64,000 bases of DNA from Mycobacterium sp. 1554424.7 (lineage in GTDB: Bacteria > Actinomycetota > Actinomycetes > Mycobacteriales > Mycobacteriaceae). The translations under genes were made by a program, and so were the position numbers. Of the stretch, positions 16,890 through 25,410 are shown one piece after another; the first letter of the stretch is position 1; the number at the start of each line of letters is the position of its first letter. Below the pieces are notes generated by a model that saw only the letters and a program-made list of their open reading frames with translations, was not told the origin of the DNA and did no database searches. The stretch covers positions 1 through 64,000 of the forward strand of contig NZ_LZSE01000095.1 of the NCBI RefSeq assembly GCF_001665295.1, given 5' to 3'.

Positions 16890-19061
16890 ATGCGCAAGCT
16901 GATCGGGCGCGCGCTGGTCGGCATGGCGACCACGGTGCTGGCGGCCGCACTGCTGGCCCCCGCCGCTTCGGCGTCCCCCATCGGCGACGCCGAGGCCGCG
17001 ATGATGGCCGCCTGGGAGAAGGCCGGCGGCGACACGTCACCGCTGGGCGCCCGCAAGGGCGACGTCTACCCCGCCGGCGACGGATTCGCGCTGGACTTCG
17101 ACGGCGGCAAGATGTTCTACACCACCGACACCGGCGCCAAATTCGTCTACGGGCCGATCCTGACCAAATACGAGTCGCTCGGCGGCCCGGTCGGCAGCGA
17201 TCTGGGGTTTCCCACCATCAACGAGGTGCCGGGCCTGGCCGGACCGGACAGCCGGGTGGCGACCTTTTCGGCCGGCGACAAGCCGGTGATTTTCTGGACG
17301 CCCGACCACGGCGCGTTCGTCGTGCGCGGCGCGCTGAACGCCGCATGGGACAAGCTCGGCAGCTCGGGCGGGGTGCTCGGCGCCCCCGTCGGCGACGAAA
17401 CCTACGCCGGTGAGGTCACCTCGCAGAAGTTCAGCGGCGGCGAGATCTCCTGGAACCGCAAGACCAAGGAGTTCACCACCAACCCGGGGGCCCTGGCCGA
17501 CCAGCTGAAGGGCCTGCAGGTAGCCATCGACCCGACCGCCGCCATCAACATGGCCTGGCGCGCGGCCGGCGGCGCCGGCGGCCCGCTGGGCGCCAAGCAG
17601 GGCGGGTCGTATCCCATCGGCGGCGATGGCGTGGCGCAGAACTTCGCCGGCGGCAAGGTGTTCTTCAACCCGGCCACCGGCGCCAACGCCCTCGAGAGCG
17701 ACATCCTGGCCAAGTACGAGTCGCTCGGCGGGCCGGTCGGCAGCGACCTCGGTTTCCCGATCGACAACGAGTCCGACGGCGGCATCGGGCCGTCCAGCCG
17801 GATCGCCACCTTCGCGGCGGCCGACAAGCCGGCGATCTTCTGGACTCCCGACCACGGCGCCTTCGTCATCCGGGGCGCCATGAAGGCCGCGTGGGACAAG
17901 CTGCGCGGCCCGAACGGCAAACTGGGCGCCCCGGTCGGCGACCAGGCCGTCGACGGCGACGTCGTTTCGCAGCAGTTCACCGGCGGCAAGATCTCGTGGA
18001 ACCGCGCGAAGAACGCCTTCACCACCGAGCCGTCCAACCTGGCCCCGCTGCTGTCCGGCCTGCAGGTGTCGGGGCAGAACCAGCCGAGCACCGCGGCGAT
18101 GCCGCCGCACGGCAAGAAGTTCACCTGGCAATGGTGGTGGCTGTACGCCGCCATCCCGGTGCTGGTCCTGATCCTGCTGGCGGTGGTCCTGGCCTTCGTC
18201 TGGCGCCGGCGGCGCGCGCGCCGCCGCGCCGGCGACGCCGGCGCCTATGAGCCCGAGCGTGAACTGGTCGGCGCCGGCTACGAGTCCGCGGCCGACGGGC
18301 ATTGGGGGCACGACGACGCGGATGTCGCCAGCGACTACGTCCCGTTCGGCGAACCGTACCCACCGGAGCACCAGGCCGACGATGCCGGGCCGGCGCCGCG
18401 GGTCAGTTGGACCCGCGGGGCCGAGGTTATGGAGGAGGACGAAGACCCCGACGCGGTCGACACCGATTCCATCCCCCTCGTCTCGGGGGCGGCCCTGGCG
18501 GACGCGGGCTACGACGACGTCCCCGCGACGGGGGCCTATCCGGAGGCCGGATACCCCGACGTCGTGGGGGAGGACGACGCCTACCTCGAGGTGGCCGAAG
18601 CCGACTACACCGACACCGAATACGTGGGCGGGTACGAGGACGACGACTATGCCGACGGCGGCTATCCGGACGTCGCGGTGCCGCGCACCCCACCGGAGGC
18701 GGCCTACGTCGCCGACGTGCCGGGTGCCGACGAGGCGGGCGCCGACGACGCGGAGCCGGCGGAGGCACTCGGGGAGCCGCGAGCCGGGCGCCACGCGGCC
18801 ACGGACGAGGAAGCGCCGCCGGAATCAGCCGACGATGCCGGCGCCGACGTGCCGGCCGCGCCCGTCGCGGGCGGGCGTCCGACGATCCACCTGCCGCTGG
18901 AGGACCCCTACCAGGTGCCCGACGGATACCCGATCAAGGCCAGCGCCCGCTTCGGGCTGTACTACACACCGGGCAGCGAGCTCTACCACGACACGATGGC
19001 CGAAATCTGGTTGGCCAGTGAGGAAGTCGCGCAGGCCAACGGCTTCATCAAGGCCGACTGA
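16890..19061 (+). CDS. secreted/anchored LGFP-repeat protein with acidic tail and sunset-type C-terminal motif (Rv2721c-like)
   Basis: The 723-residue protein starts with a signal peptide (about residues 1-27, ending AASASP). Residues 30-395 form two homologous blocks of LGFP repeats (for example AAWEKAGGDTSPLGARKG and MAWRAAGGAGGPLGAKQG, with LGGPVGSDLGFP in each), a fold found in actinobacterial envelope proteins. A membrane helix is at about 414-437, followed by an Arg-rich stop and a very acidic, Tyr/Asp/Glu-rich region to about 680. The end, YPIKASARFGLYYTPGSELY...TMAEIWLASEEV, resembles the short sunset domain of ArfC-like mycobacterial proteins. It corresponds to Rv2721c (699 aa), function unknown. 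ATG 16890 follows AGAGG; a TTG at 16866 is also in frame. Confidence 0.85.
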   Translation: MRKLIGRALVGMATTVLAAALLAPAASASPIGDAEAAMMAAWEKAGGDTSPLGARKGDVYPAGDGFALDFDGGKMFYTTDTGAKFVYGPILTKYESLGGPVGSDLGFPTINEVPGLAGPDSRVATFSAGDKPVIFWTPDHGAFVVRGALNAAWDKLGSSGGVLGAPVGDETYAGEVTSQKFSGGEISWNRKTKEFTTNPGALADQLKGLQVAIDPTAAINMAWRAAGGAGGPLGAKQGGSYPIGGDGVAQNFAGGKVFFNPATGANALESDILAKYESLGGPVGSDLGFPIDNESDGGIGPSSRIATFAAADKPAIFWTPDHGAFVIRGAMKAAWDKLRGPNGKLGAPVGDQAVDGDVVSQQFTGGKISWNRAKNAFTTEPSNLAPLLSGLQVSGQNQPSTAAMPPHGKKFTWQWWWLYAAIPVLVLILLAVVLAFVWRRRRARRRAGDAGAYEPERELVGAGYESAADGHWGHDDADVASDYVPFGEPYPPEHQADDAGPAPRVSWTRGAEVMEEDEDPDAVDTDSIPLVSGAALADAGYDDVPATGAYPEAGYPDVVGEDDAYLEVAEADYTDTEYVGGYEDDDYADGGYPDVAVPRTPPEAAYVADVPGADEAGADDAEPAEALGEPRAGRHAATDEEAPPESADDAGADVPAAPVAGGRPTIHLPLEDPYQVPDGYPIKASARFGLYYTPGSELYHDTMAEIWLASEEVAQANGFIKAD

Positions 19062-19069
19062 GCCGGCCG

Positions 19070-19756
19070 CTAAACCTTGCGGATCACCGTGACGACCTTG
19101 CCGAGCACGGTCGCGTCGTTGCCCGGGATGGGGTCGTACGCCGGGTTGTGCGGCATCAGCCACACCTGACCGCCCGCGCGCTTGAACGTCTTGACGGTGG
19201 CCTCGCCGTCGATCATCGCGGCGACGATGTCGCCGTTGTCGGCGACGTGCTGCTGGCGCACCACCACCCAGTCGCCGTCGCAGATCGCGGCCTCGACCAT
19301 CGAGTCGCCCACCACCTTGAGCAGGAACAGCGTGCCCTCGCCGACCAGCTCACGAGGCAGCGGGAAGACGTCCTCGACGGCCTCCTCGGCCAGGATCGGT
19401 CCACCGGCGGCGATGCGCCCGAGCACCGGGACGTAACTGGGTTCCGGCAGCGCGTCGGAGCCGGCGACGTCGGTGACCGGCGCCGCCCCGGTGCTCTCCT
19501 CGCTGCCGCGGACGTCCACGGCGCGCGGGCGGTTCGGGTCGCGGCGCAGGTAGCCCTTGCGCTCCAGCGTGCGCAGCTGGTGAGCCACCGACGACGTCGA
19601 CGTCAGGCCGACGGCGTCGCCGATCTCCCGAATGCTGGGCGGGTAGCCGCGGCTGGTGACCGACTCGCGGATGACGTTCAGGATGGTGCGCTGCCGCTCG
19701 GTCAGCGATGAATCAACGGATGAGCCGATCGAGGGGGTGTCGTTGCTGTCGCTCAT
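19070..19756 (-). CDS. lexA: SOS repressor LexA
   Basis: The 228-residue repressor has an N-terminal winged helix ([20 protein letters not shown], about residues 43-61) and a C-terminal S24 autoprotease domain. The self-cleavage bond is A117-G118 in RIAAGGP; the catalytic pair is S152 (GDSM) and K189 (ATVKTF). RecA filaments trigger cleavage and derepress SOS genes. The start MSDSNDTPS at 19756 fits the family; the frame extends 13 codons further, into the SOS box. An SOS box at 19788-19803 indicates autoregulation. It is divergent from chiZ. Confidence 0.96.
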   Translation of the reverse strand: MSDSNDTPSIGSSVDSSLTERQRTILNVIRESVTSRGYPPSIREIGDAVGLTSTSSVAHQLRTLERKGYLRRDPNRPRAVDVRGSEESTGAAPVTDVAGSDALPEPSYVPVLGRIAAGGPILAEEAVEDVFPLPRELVGEGTLFLLKVVGDSMVEAAICDGDWVVVRQQHVADNGDIVAAMIDGEATVKTFKRAGGQVWLMPHNPAYDPIPGNDATVLGKVVTVIRKV

Positions 19757-19787
19757 GCAGTGAATGTAGCGGCAGGCGCGCGAAGAA

Positions 19788-19803
19788 TCAAACATGTGTT
19801 CGA
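19788..19803. promoter_or_regulatory. LexA SOS box between lexA and chiZ
   Basis: TCAAACATGTGTTCGA matches TCGAAC-N4-GTTCGA with one mismatch. It is 32 bp upstream of the lexA start and about 258 bp upstream of chiZ, in their 304-bp shared intergenic region. It should mediate lexA autoregulation; chiZ may use it or the TCGAAC repeats at 19997-20034. Confidence 0.88.
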
Positions 19804-19996
19804 CTGGCGTGTCGCCGGTGGGTCCAAAGGCCCTTGCGCGGGGGAGTCAAGGCCCGATAGCTGCTGAATCACATACGTGTAACTTTTGCGCGGACCGGGT
19901 ACCTGTGCTGCATGTCAGAGGTCGCGCGGCCGGATTTGTCGGTGGTGCGGTCTAGCGTTTTGCTTGCTCGACACGCTTCGCTCAAATGTTCGGACA

Positions 19997-20034
19997 TCGA
20001 ACACACGAGCGATATAGTTCGAACACACGAGCGA
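19997..20034 (+). repeat. 16-bp direct repeat around the probable chiZ -10 region
   Basis: TCGAACACACGAGCGA occurs at 19997-20012 and again at 20019-20034, a perfect 16-bp direct repeat with a 22-bp period. Between the copies is TATAGT (20013-20018), a plausible -10 element. Each copy contains TCGAAC, the half-site of the mycobacterial SOS box. chiZ starts 26 bp downstream. Confidence 0.7.
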
Positions 20035-20060
20035 GAACAACCTGACCGGAGGAACGCAAG

Positions 20061-20555
20061 ATGACAATCACCTACACCGTCTCGCCGCGTACCAGCAGCG
20101 TTCGTCGCCCGGTCAACGGGCCGGTGCCGGCGCTTCGTCCCGGGCGGGACGGCCTGGCCCGTTCTCGCCGTCCGGGCCCGTCCAGGCCGGCGGGCGCCCC
20201 GGTGCGCTACCACGGCACCGGCCTCGCGGTGTCCGTCGCCCCGCATCGCAGGCGTCCCGTCACGGTGGCGACGACGCTGGGGCTGGCGCTGGTCGCCGGG
20301 ATCATCACCCTGTGGCTGGGTCTGGTCGCCAACTTCGGGCAGGCGGTCAACGGCGACTCCGCGGGATCGGCCGCCGCGGTGCCCGATCGGCTGGCCGTCG
20401 TGCGGGTCGAACCGGGCGAGTCGCTGCAGGACGTGGCTCACCGGGTGGCGCCGGACGCGCCGGCCCGCCAGGTCGCCGACCGCATTCGCGAACTCAACGA
20501 CCTGAACTCGCCCGCGCTGGCCGCGGGCCAGACGCTGATCGCGCCGGTCGGCTGA
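20061..20555 (+). CDS. chiZ: SOS-induced cell-division inhibitor ChiZ (LysM protein)
   Basis: The 164-residue protein has a basic disordered N-terminus (1-65), one membrane helix at about 68-91, and a C-terminal LysM domain at about 113-162 ([12 protein letters not shown] ... [10 protein letters not shown]). It corresponds to Rv2719c (ChiZ), which is induced by DNA damage, localises to the septum, binds FtsI/FtsQ and blocks division. Divergent placement from lexA and SOS half-sites just upstream support damage-dependent expression. ATG 20061 has GGAGGAACGCAAG upstream. The LysM end probably faces the wall. Confidence 0.93.
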   Translation: MTITYTVSPRTSSVRRPVNGPVPALRPGRDGLARSRRPGPSRPAGAPVRYHGTGLAVSVAPHRRRPVTVATTLGLALVAGIITLWLGLVANFGQAVNGDSAGSAAAVPDRLAVVRVEPGESLQDVAHRVAPDAPARQVADRIRELNDLNSPALAAGQTLIAPVG

Positions 20556-20616
20556 GCCCGCGAAGGCGGGTACGCTCTTCAGTGTTCTGCGGGGTGAGCA
20601 CGGCGAAGGAGCGGTC

Positions 20617-21096
20617 ATGCACTGTCCGTTCTGCCGCCATCCCGATTCGCGGGTGATCGACTCGCGGGAAACCGATGAAGGCCAGGCGATTCGGCGCCGC
20701 CGCTCGTGTCCCGAGTGCGGGCGGCGCTTCACCACCGTCGAAACGGCGGTTCTGGCCGTGGTCAAGCGCAGCGGCGTCACCGAGCCCTTCAGCAGGGAGA
20801 AGGTCGTCAGCGGCGTCCGCCGCGCCTGCCAGGGCCGCCAGGTCGACGACGACGCGCTGAATCATCTTGCCCAACAAGTGGAAGACACCGTGCGCGCCGC
20901 GGGGTCGCCCGAGGTGCCCAGCCACGAGGTCGGCCTGGCCATCCTCGGCCCGCTGCGCGACCTCGACGAGGTGGCTTACCTGCGGTTCGCCTCGGTGTAC
21001 CGGTCGTTTTCGTCGGCGGAGGACTTCGAGCGCGAGATCGAGGCGCTGCGGGCGCACCGCAAGGCGACGACGGATCCGGAGCCGGCCACTCGCTAG
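20617..21096 (+). CDS. nrdR: transcriptional repressor NrdR
   Basis: The 159-residue protein has the four-cysteine zinc ribbon MHCPFC...CPECGRRF (C3, C6, C31, C34) and an ATP-cone domain from about residue 46 to 136. NrdR senses ATP/dATP and represses ribonucleotide reductase genes by binding NrdR boxes. Length is close to Rv2718c (154 aa). ATG 20617 is preceded by GAAGGAGCGGTC. It is 61 bp after chiZ, with a possible own promoter (TACGCT near 20570). Confidence 0.96.
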   Translation: MHCPFCRHPDSRVIDSRETDEGQAIRRRRSCPECGRRFTTVETAVLAVVKRSGVTEPFSREKVVSGVRRACQGRQVDDDALNHLAQQVEDTVRAAGSPEVPSHEVGLAILGPLRDLDEVAYLRFASVYRSFSSAEDFEREIEALRAHRKATTDPEPATR

Positions 21097-21106
21097 GCTG
21101 GCGGTC

Positions 21107-21592
21107 ATGCCGCCCGAGTTGCATCCCGATCTCGAGGCGCTGGCACCCCTGCTGGGAACGTGGGCCGGCCGAGGCTCGGGCTTCTACCCGACGATCCAGC
21201 CGTTCGAGTACCTCGAGGAAGTCGTCTTCTCCCACGTCGGCAAGCCGTTCCTGGCCTACTCGCAAAAGACCAAGGCGGTCGCCGACAGCAGGCCCCTGCA
21301 CGGCGAGACGGGATATTTCCGGGTGCCCCGCCCGGGCAGCGTCGAGCTGATCGTCGCCCACCCCAACGGCATCACCGAGATCGAGACCGGCACCTACACG
21401 CTGACCGGTGGCCGCATCGAAGTGGAGCTGTCGAGCACGGCGATCGGGCTGGCGCCGACCGCCAAAGAGGTTACCGCGCTTGGCCGTTCGCTGCGCGTCG
21501 ACGGCGACGAGCTGTCCTACACGCTGCGCATGGGCGGCGTGGGGCAACCCCTACAGGACCACCTCGTCGCCGTGCTGGCCCGCCGCCCCTGA
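21107..21592 (+). CDS. nitrobindin-like haem protein (Rv2717c-like)
   Basis: The 161-residue protein shows the nitrobindin/THAP4 beta-barrel signature GTWAGRGSG at residues 17-25. H152, near the C-terminus (QDHLVAVLARRP), corresponds to the proximal haem ligand of the M. tuberculosis homologue Rv2717c (164 aa). Nitrobindins hold ferric haem and isomerise peroxynitrite to nitrate, a nitrosative-stress role. ATG 21107 lies 10 bp after nrdR, so co-transcription is likely. Confidence 0.9.
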   Translation: MPPELHPDLEALAPLLGTWAGRGSGFYPTIQPFEYLEEVVFSHVGKPFLAYSQKTKAVADSRPLHGETGYFRVPRPGSVELIVAHPNGITEIETGTYTLTGGRIEVELSSTAIGLAPTAKEVTALGRSLRVDGDELSYTLRMGGVGQPLQDHLVAVLARRP

Positions 21593-21594
21593 AT

Positions 21595-22281
21595 TCAGTC
21601 GACCTGCCGGACACCGTCGTTGACGACGCGCCCGGCCACCCCGACCCAGCCCTCGGCGTTCCACGCGGTTTCGATGACCGAGCCCTTGCCCTGGACGATG
21701 CGCAGGTCGCGGCTGAGGTAGTCGGTGAGCCGCATCGCCGCCGAGCCGGTCGCCTCGTCCTCCGGCACGCCGAGGTTCGCGAAGAACCCGCGGGTGCGCA
21801 GCGCCCCGGCGGCCCGGTCGGTCCAGGCCCACAGGTAGTGCGCGGAGTCGTCCGGAAAGTCGGCCGGGTCGGCGGCGAGAACCTCGTCGGCCGAACCGAA
21901 TTCGTGGATGCCAACCTCCGGCGCCCATTCCGAGCGGGCGCTGACGGCCGTCACGTCGCCGGCATGGCTCACCTGCACGAGGCCCGCGGGCACCTGCAGC
22001 GTCTTGATCGGCCAACCGCCCTCGCGCAGCCACCACGACGCGCCGACGGTCGGGTGCCCCGCGAACGGGATCTCGGCGCGCGGCGTATAGATCCTGACGT
22101 GGGCGGTGGCCGAACCGGCCGCCGGAAGATCGATGAATACCGTTTCGGCATAGCCCAATTGGGCCGCCAGCCGCTGCCGATCGGACGGTGCGACCGTCGC
22201 GGCGTCCACGACGCCGAGTGGGTTACCGAAATTGCCATCCGGGTCGGTGAAGACGCGCAACACCGTCACGTCGATGCCCAT
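21595..22281 (-). CDS. PhzF family isomerase/epimerase-like protein
   Basis: The 228-residue protein is a PhzF-fold member of the same length as Rv2716. The N-terminus [22 protein letters not shown]46 in GYAETVFI (aligned with the PhzF catalytic Glu) and the [15 protein letters not shown] motif are all present, as is the late ATGSAAMRL segment. Substrate is unknown; no phenazine genes are nearby. It is convergent with the nitrobindin gene, 2 bp apart. Confidence 0.9.
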   Translation of the reverse strand: MGIDVTVLRVFTDPDGNFGNPLGVVDAATVAPSDRQRLAAQLGYAETVFIDLPAAGSATAHVRIYTPRAEIPFAGHPTVGASWWLREGGWPIKTLQVPAGLVQVSHAGDVTAVSARSEWAPEVGIHEFGSADEVLAADPADFPDDSAHYLWAWTDRAAGALRTRGFFANLGVPEDEATGSAAMRLTDYLSRDLRIVQGKGSVIETAWNAEGWVGVAGRVVNDGVRQVD

Positions 22282-22314
22282 GACCCGACTGTACGGGCCG
22301 CGTCAAAGCGATTA

Positions 22315-23346
22315 TCAGGTGGCGCTGCGCTCGTCGGAGCCCATGGCGTTGAGGACGGCGACGCGGGTGTCGGCCGGGCCGGTGACCGCCTTCTCGCCGC
22401 CCCCGCTGCGCAGCAGCGCGCGAAGGGCGGCCTGGTCGTATTCGGCGGGCGCGGTGCTGTCGATGAAGCGCTGCACGACGTCGATGAAGCGGGCCGGGTC
22501 GTCGTGGAACGGGAAGTGGCCTGAGCCTTCGAAGATCTCGAGGCGCGAGCCGGGCATCGCGGCGTGCGCCATCCAGGCGTGCCGAACCGGGACCACCACA
22601 TCCTTGGTGCCCCAGACGATCTGCACGGGAATGGCCTCGGTCAAATAACATCGGTCCAGCATCGTGACGATCTGCCCGCGCCAGTCCACCACCGCGCGCA
22701 GCGTGCGGCTGAACGCCGCTGAGGCCGTCGGCTCCGGCAGGTCGTCGAGGATGCGCAGCACGTTGGGCAGGTCGTGGCCCAGCGCGGTCGATCCGATCGC
22801 CAGCCCGGCCAGCTTGCCCGCCAGCTGGACCGCCGGCAGCACCAGCGGCAACCGCAGCAGCGCCAGCGCTTCGCTGCCCATCGGCAGCGAGGCGAGCCGG
22901 AAGACGACGTTGACGTCCTTGGTGACGCCGCCAGCGGCGACCAGGATGAGCCGGTCGACCAAATGCGGGAACTGGTAGGCGAATTGCATGGCCACCCCGC
23001 CGCCCAGCGAGTGGCCGATGATCGTCACCCGCTCGATGTCGAGCACACTCAGCAGGTCACGCATCCCGTTGGCGTAGGCGGCCGCCGAGTAGTCCGCGCG
23101 CGGTTTGTCGGACTTCCCGTGCCCGAGCAGGTCGGGTGCGATGACCGTGAATCGCTGGGCGAGCTTGGCCTGCACGGCGTTCCAGGTGGTGGAGTTGTCC
23201 CCGATGCCGTGGATCAGCAGGATCGCCGGCCCGGAACCGGCGATCCGGAAGGCCCGCCGGTAGCCGTGAATGGTGCGGTATTCGAGCGTGGGTGCGGTGA
23301 CCTCCCGCACCGGGCGAAGATTGCTCTTGCGCTTCCGCTCGGTCAT
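22315..23346 (-). CDS. alpha/beta-fold hydrolase (Rv2715-like)
   Basis: The 343-residue protein is a canonical alpha/beta hydrolase. The oxyanion loop HGIGDNSTTW is near residue 46, the nucleophile S113 lies in IIGHSLGGGVAM, the acidic residue is probably in the WGTKDVVVP segment and the histidine in GSGHFPFHDDP. It corresponds to Rv2715 (341 aa). No signal peptide is seen. ATG 23346 (MTERKRKSN) was chosen over an in-frame TTG at 23355. Substrate is unknown; the GHGKSDKP segment is typical of epoxide hydrolase or haloperoxidase-like members. Confidence 0.9.
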   Translation of the reverse strand: MTERKRKSNLRPVREVTAPTLEYRTIHGYRRAFRIAGSGPAILLIHGIGDNSTTWNAVQAKLAQRFTVIAPDLLGHGKSDKPRADYSAAAYANGMRDLLSVLDIERVTIIGHSLGGGVAMQFAYQFPHLVDRLILVAAGGVTKDVNVVFRLASLPMGSEALALLRLPLVLPAVQLAGKLAGLAIGSTALGHDLPNVLRILDDLPEPTASAAFSRTLRAVVDWRGQIVTMLDRCYLTEAIPVQIVWGTKDVVVPVRHAWMAHAAMPGSRLEIFEGSGHFPFHDDPARFIDVVQRFIDSTAPAEYDQAALRALLRSGGGEKAVTGPADTRVAVLNAMGSDERSAT

Positions 23347-23392
23347 CTCCGCCAACCTTGGTGTCGGCCCGGGCTATGGGCGTTTGGAAACG

Positions 23393-24364
23393 TCACGCCT
23401 GGTCGTCGTCGTTCTTCTTCTCTGCCTGCTGGGCAAGGAATCGCTCGAACTCTGCGCCAAGCTCGTCGCCGCTCGGGAGATCCTCGTCGTGAGTTAGTAA
23501 CGACCTGTTCTCCTGAGCGTCGATGAACGCATCGTACTGGCGCTCGAGCGCGGCCACCACTTGAGCCACCTCCGCGCTCGCCTGGACCTGCTCGTCGATC
23601 TTGGCCCGGATCTCGGCCGCGGCCTCGGTCAGCGCCGACAGCGGCAGCTCGAGCGATCCGCTCTTGGCCACCTGCTCGAGCAGGGCCTGCGCGGCGGCGG
23701 GGTAGTCGGTCTGCGTGAGGTAGTGCGGGACGTGCACGGTGAACCCGACGACCTCGTGACCGTGCTGCGCCATCCGGTATTCCAGCAAGTTGGACGCGCT
23801 GCCGGGGACCTGGATCTCCGAGATCCAGGGCTGGAAGTCGGCGATCAGTTCCTTGTCGTTGGAGTGCGCGGTCAGCGTGATCGGCCGCGTGTGCGGGACC
23901 GCCATCGGGACGGTGCCCAGGCCGATCGTGCGCCGCACGCCCAGCCGCTCGGCCAGCAGGCGCACCGCGGTGATGAAACGCTCCCACTTCAGGTCCGGTT
24001 CCATGCCGGCCAGCAGGAGGAACGGGGTGCCGACGCTGTCGCGCAGGGCGTACAGGCTCAGCTCCGGGTCGTCGTAGTTGGTGAAGTGATCGGTCCTGAA
24101 CGTCATCAGCGGCCGCCGCGAGCGGTAATCCAGCAAGTCGTCGATCGCGAACGACGCGACCAGCTCGGTGTCCAGCGCGGCCTTGAGGTGGGTGGCGGCC
24201 AGCCGTATCGCGTGGCCGGCGTCCGAGAAGCCCTCCAGAGCGTGCACCAAAACCGGGCCGCGACCGTCGGCCGCCGACAGCTGGGGCGCCGGGAACTCCA
24301 GCTCGTACATGCCGGACTGTCCTGCCTGGTCGTACTCGTCGCCCTGGTTCTGATCGCGGGCCAT
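23393..24364 (-). CDS. PAC2 family protein (proteasome assembly chaperone-like fold)
   Basis: The 323-residue protein matches Rv2714 (324 aa) in length and has the PAC2 pattern: VLVHALEGFSDAGHAIRLA near the N-terminus, FAIDDLLDYRSRRP, a central GLGTVPMAVPHTRP and HVPHYLTQTDYP. A charged, probably coiled C-terminus begins near residue 240. Its exact role in mycobacteria is not established. The start MARDQNQGDEYDQ at 24364 has GAGGAGGAAA upstream, which decides it over an earlier in-frame codon. It lies 46 bp upstream of the hydrolase on the same strand. Confidence 0.88.
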   Translation of the reverse strand: MARDQNQGDEYDQAGQSGMYELEFPAPQLSAADGRGPVLVHALEGFSDAGHAIRLAATHLKAALDTELVASFAIDDLLDYRSRRPLMTFRTDHFTNYDDPELSLYALRDSVGTPFLLLAGMEPDLKWERFITAVRLLAERLGVRRTIGLGTVPMAVPHTRPITLTAHSNDKELIADFQPWISEIQVPGSASNLLEYRMAQHGHEVVGFTVHVPHYLTQTDYPAAAQALLEQVAKSGSLELPLSALTEAAAEIRAKIDEQVQASAEVAQVVAALERQYDAFIDAQENRSLLTHDEDLPSGDELGAEFERFLAQQAEKKNDDDQA

Positions 24365-24581
24365 CGGGGTTTCCTCCTCTCGAGGGTCTCTCCAGGGTGC
24401 CCTGACCAGTGTCCCCCGAACCAGCGGGCACCAACAATGCAACAGCTAACTCCATGAGGTTTGGTCTCCGAAACGCGCCGCCCCATCAACGTAATCCGCG
24501 TGTCGGGCAGCAAACGCGGCGGCGCGCGGGGAGGGGATGTGATCTGCTCGACACCCCGTGGTCAGGCATGATGGACACGAA

Positions 24582-25409
24582 ATGCGCATACGGACGGTGT
24601 TGCTGTGTTCGGGGGTCGGCCTGCTGACGTTGTTGACGTCGTGCACCCGGCCGGCCGAGCCTGTCGCGCGCCCGATCGTCACCGCCCCGGTGGCCACCGG
24701 CCCGCTCGTCCAGCGGCTCAGCCAACCCCAGCAGAAGGCCGTCGCCGGCCCGGTGGATCCCGACCGACGCGTCGGCGCCATCTTCATCAACGACGGCCCG
24801 CTGCACGTGTGCACGGGTTCGGTAATCCATTCGGCCACCGGCAATCTCATGATCACCGCGGCGCACTGCCTGGCCGGCGCGGCCAAGATGACCTTCGTTC
24901 CCGGTCTCGCCGGTGACGCCGCCCCCCCGCCCGCCGACGTGTGGAAGGCCGACGCCGTCTACCTCGACCCGCGCTGGATCGCCGGCAAGGACCCCCACGC
25001 GGACTACGCGATCGCGCGGGTCAGCAACGACGCCGGAGCGTCGGTCGAGTCGTACGTGGGCCTGGCGCTGACGCTGGGCATCGCGCCGCCCCCGGGCAGC
25101 CACGTCACCGTGCTGGGGTATGCGGCCGGGGTGGGTGGCTCGCCGATCGGCTGTCAGGCCAGCACCTCGCTCAACGACAGCGGGTTCCCCTCGCTGGCGT
25201 GCGAGGGCCTGGTGGACGGCACCAGCGGCGCGCCCTGGGTCAGCGGCACCACGCTCACCGGGCTGATCGGGGGATTCGAGCGCGGCGGCTGCGCCGCCAA
25301 CGTGTCGTACTCGGCGCCGTTCGACGCGCGGACCGCGCAACTGCTGGCCCGCGCCGAGGCCGGCGGTCCCGGCGACCCGGTGCCCAACGACCTCGACGAC
25401 AGCTGTTAG
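24582..25409 (+). CDS. trypsin-like serine protease, lipoprotein
   Basis: The 275-residue protein has a lipoprotein signal: hydrophobic residues 7-19 and lipobox LLTSC with C21 as the lipidation site. A complete S1 triad is visible: H95 in ITAAHC, D141 in HADYAIARV, and S215 in GTSGAPW. The serine motif reads GTSGAP where chymotrypsin has GDSGGP, as in some bacterial V8/glutamyl-type members. Cysteine pairs near 77/96 and 191/207 could be disulfides. H37Rv has Rv2714 next to sthA without this gene, as I recall, so it is an accessory insertion. ATG 24582 was preferred to an upstream GTG at 24558. Target unknown. Confidence 0.8.
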   Translation: MRIRTVLLCSGVGLLTLLTSCTRPAEPVARPIVTAPVATGPLVQRLSQPQQKAVAGPVDPDRRVGAIFINDGPLHVCTGSVIHSATGNLMITAAHCLAGAAKMTFVPGLAGDAAPPPADVWKADAVYLDPRWIAGKDPHADYAIARVSNDAGASVESYVGLALTLGIAPPPGSHVTVLGYAAGVGGSPIGCQASTSLNDSGFPSLACEGLVDGTSGAPWVSGTTLTGLIGGFERGGCAANVSYSAPFDARTAQLLARAEAGGPGDPVPNDLDDSC

Positions 25410-25410
25410 A

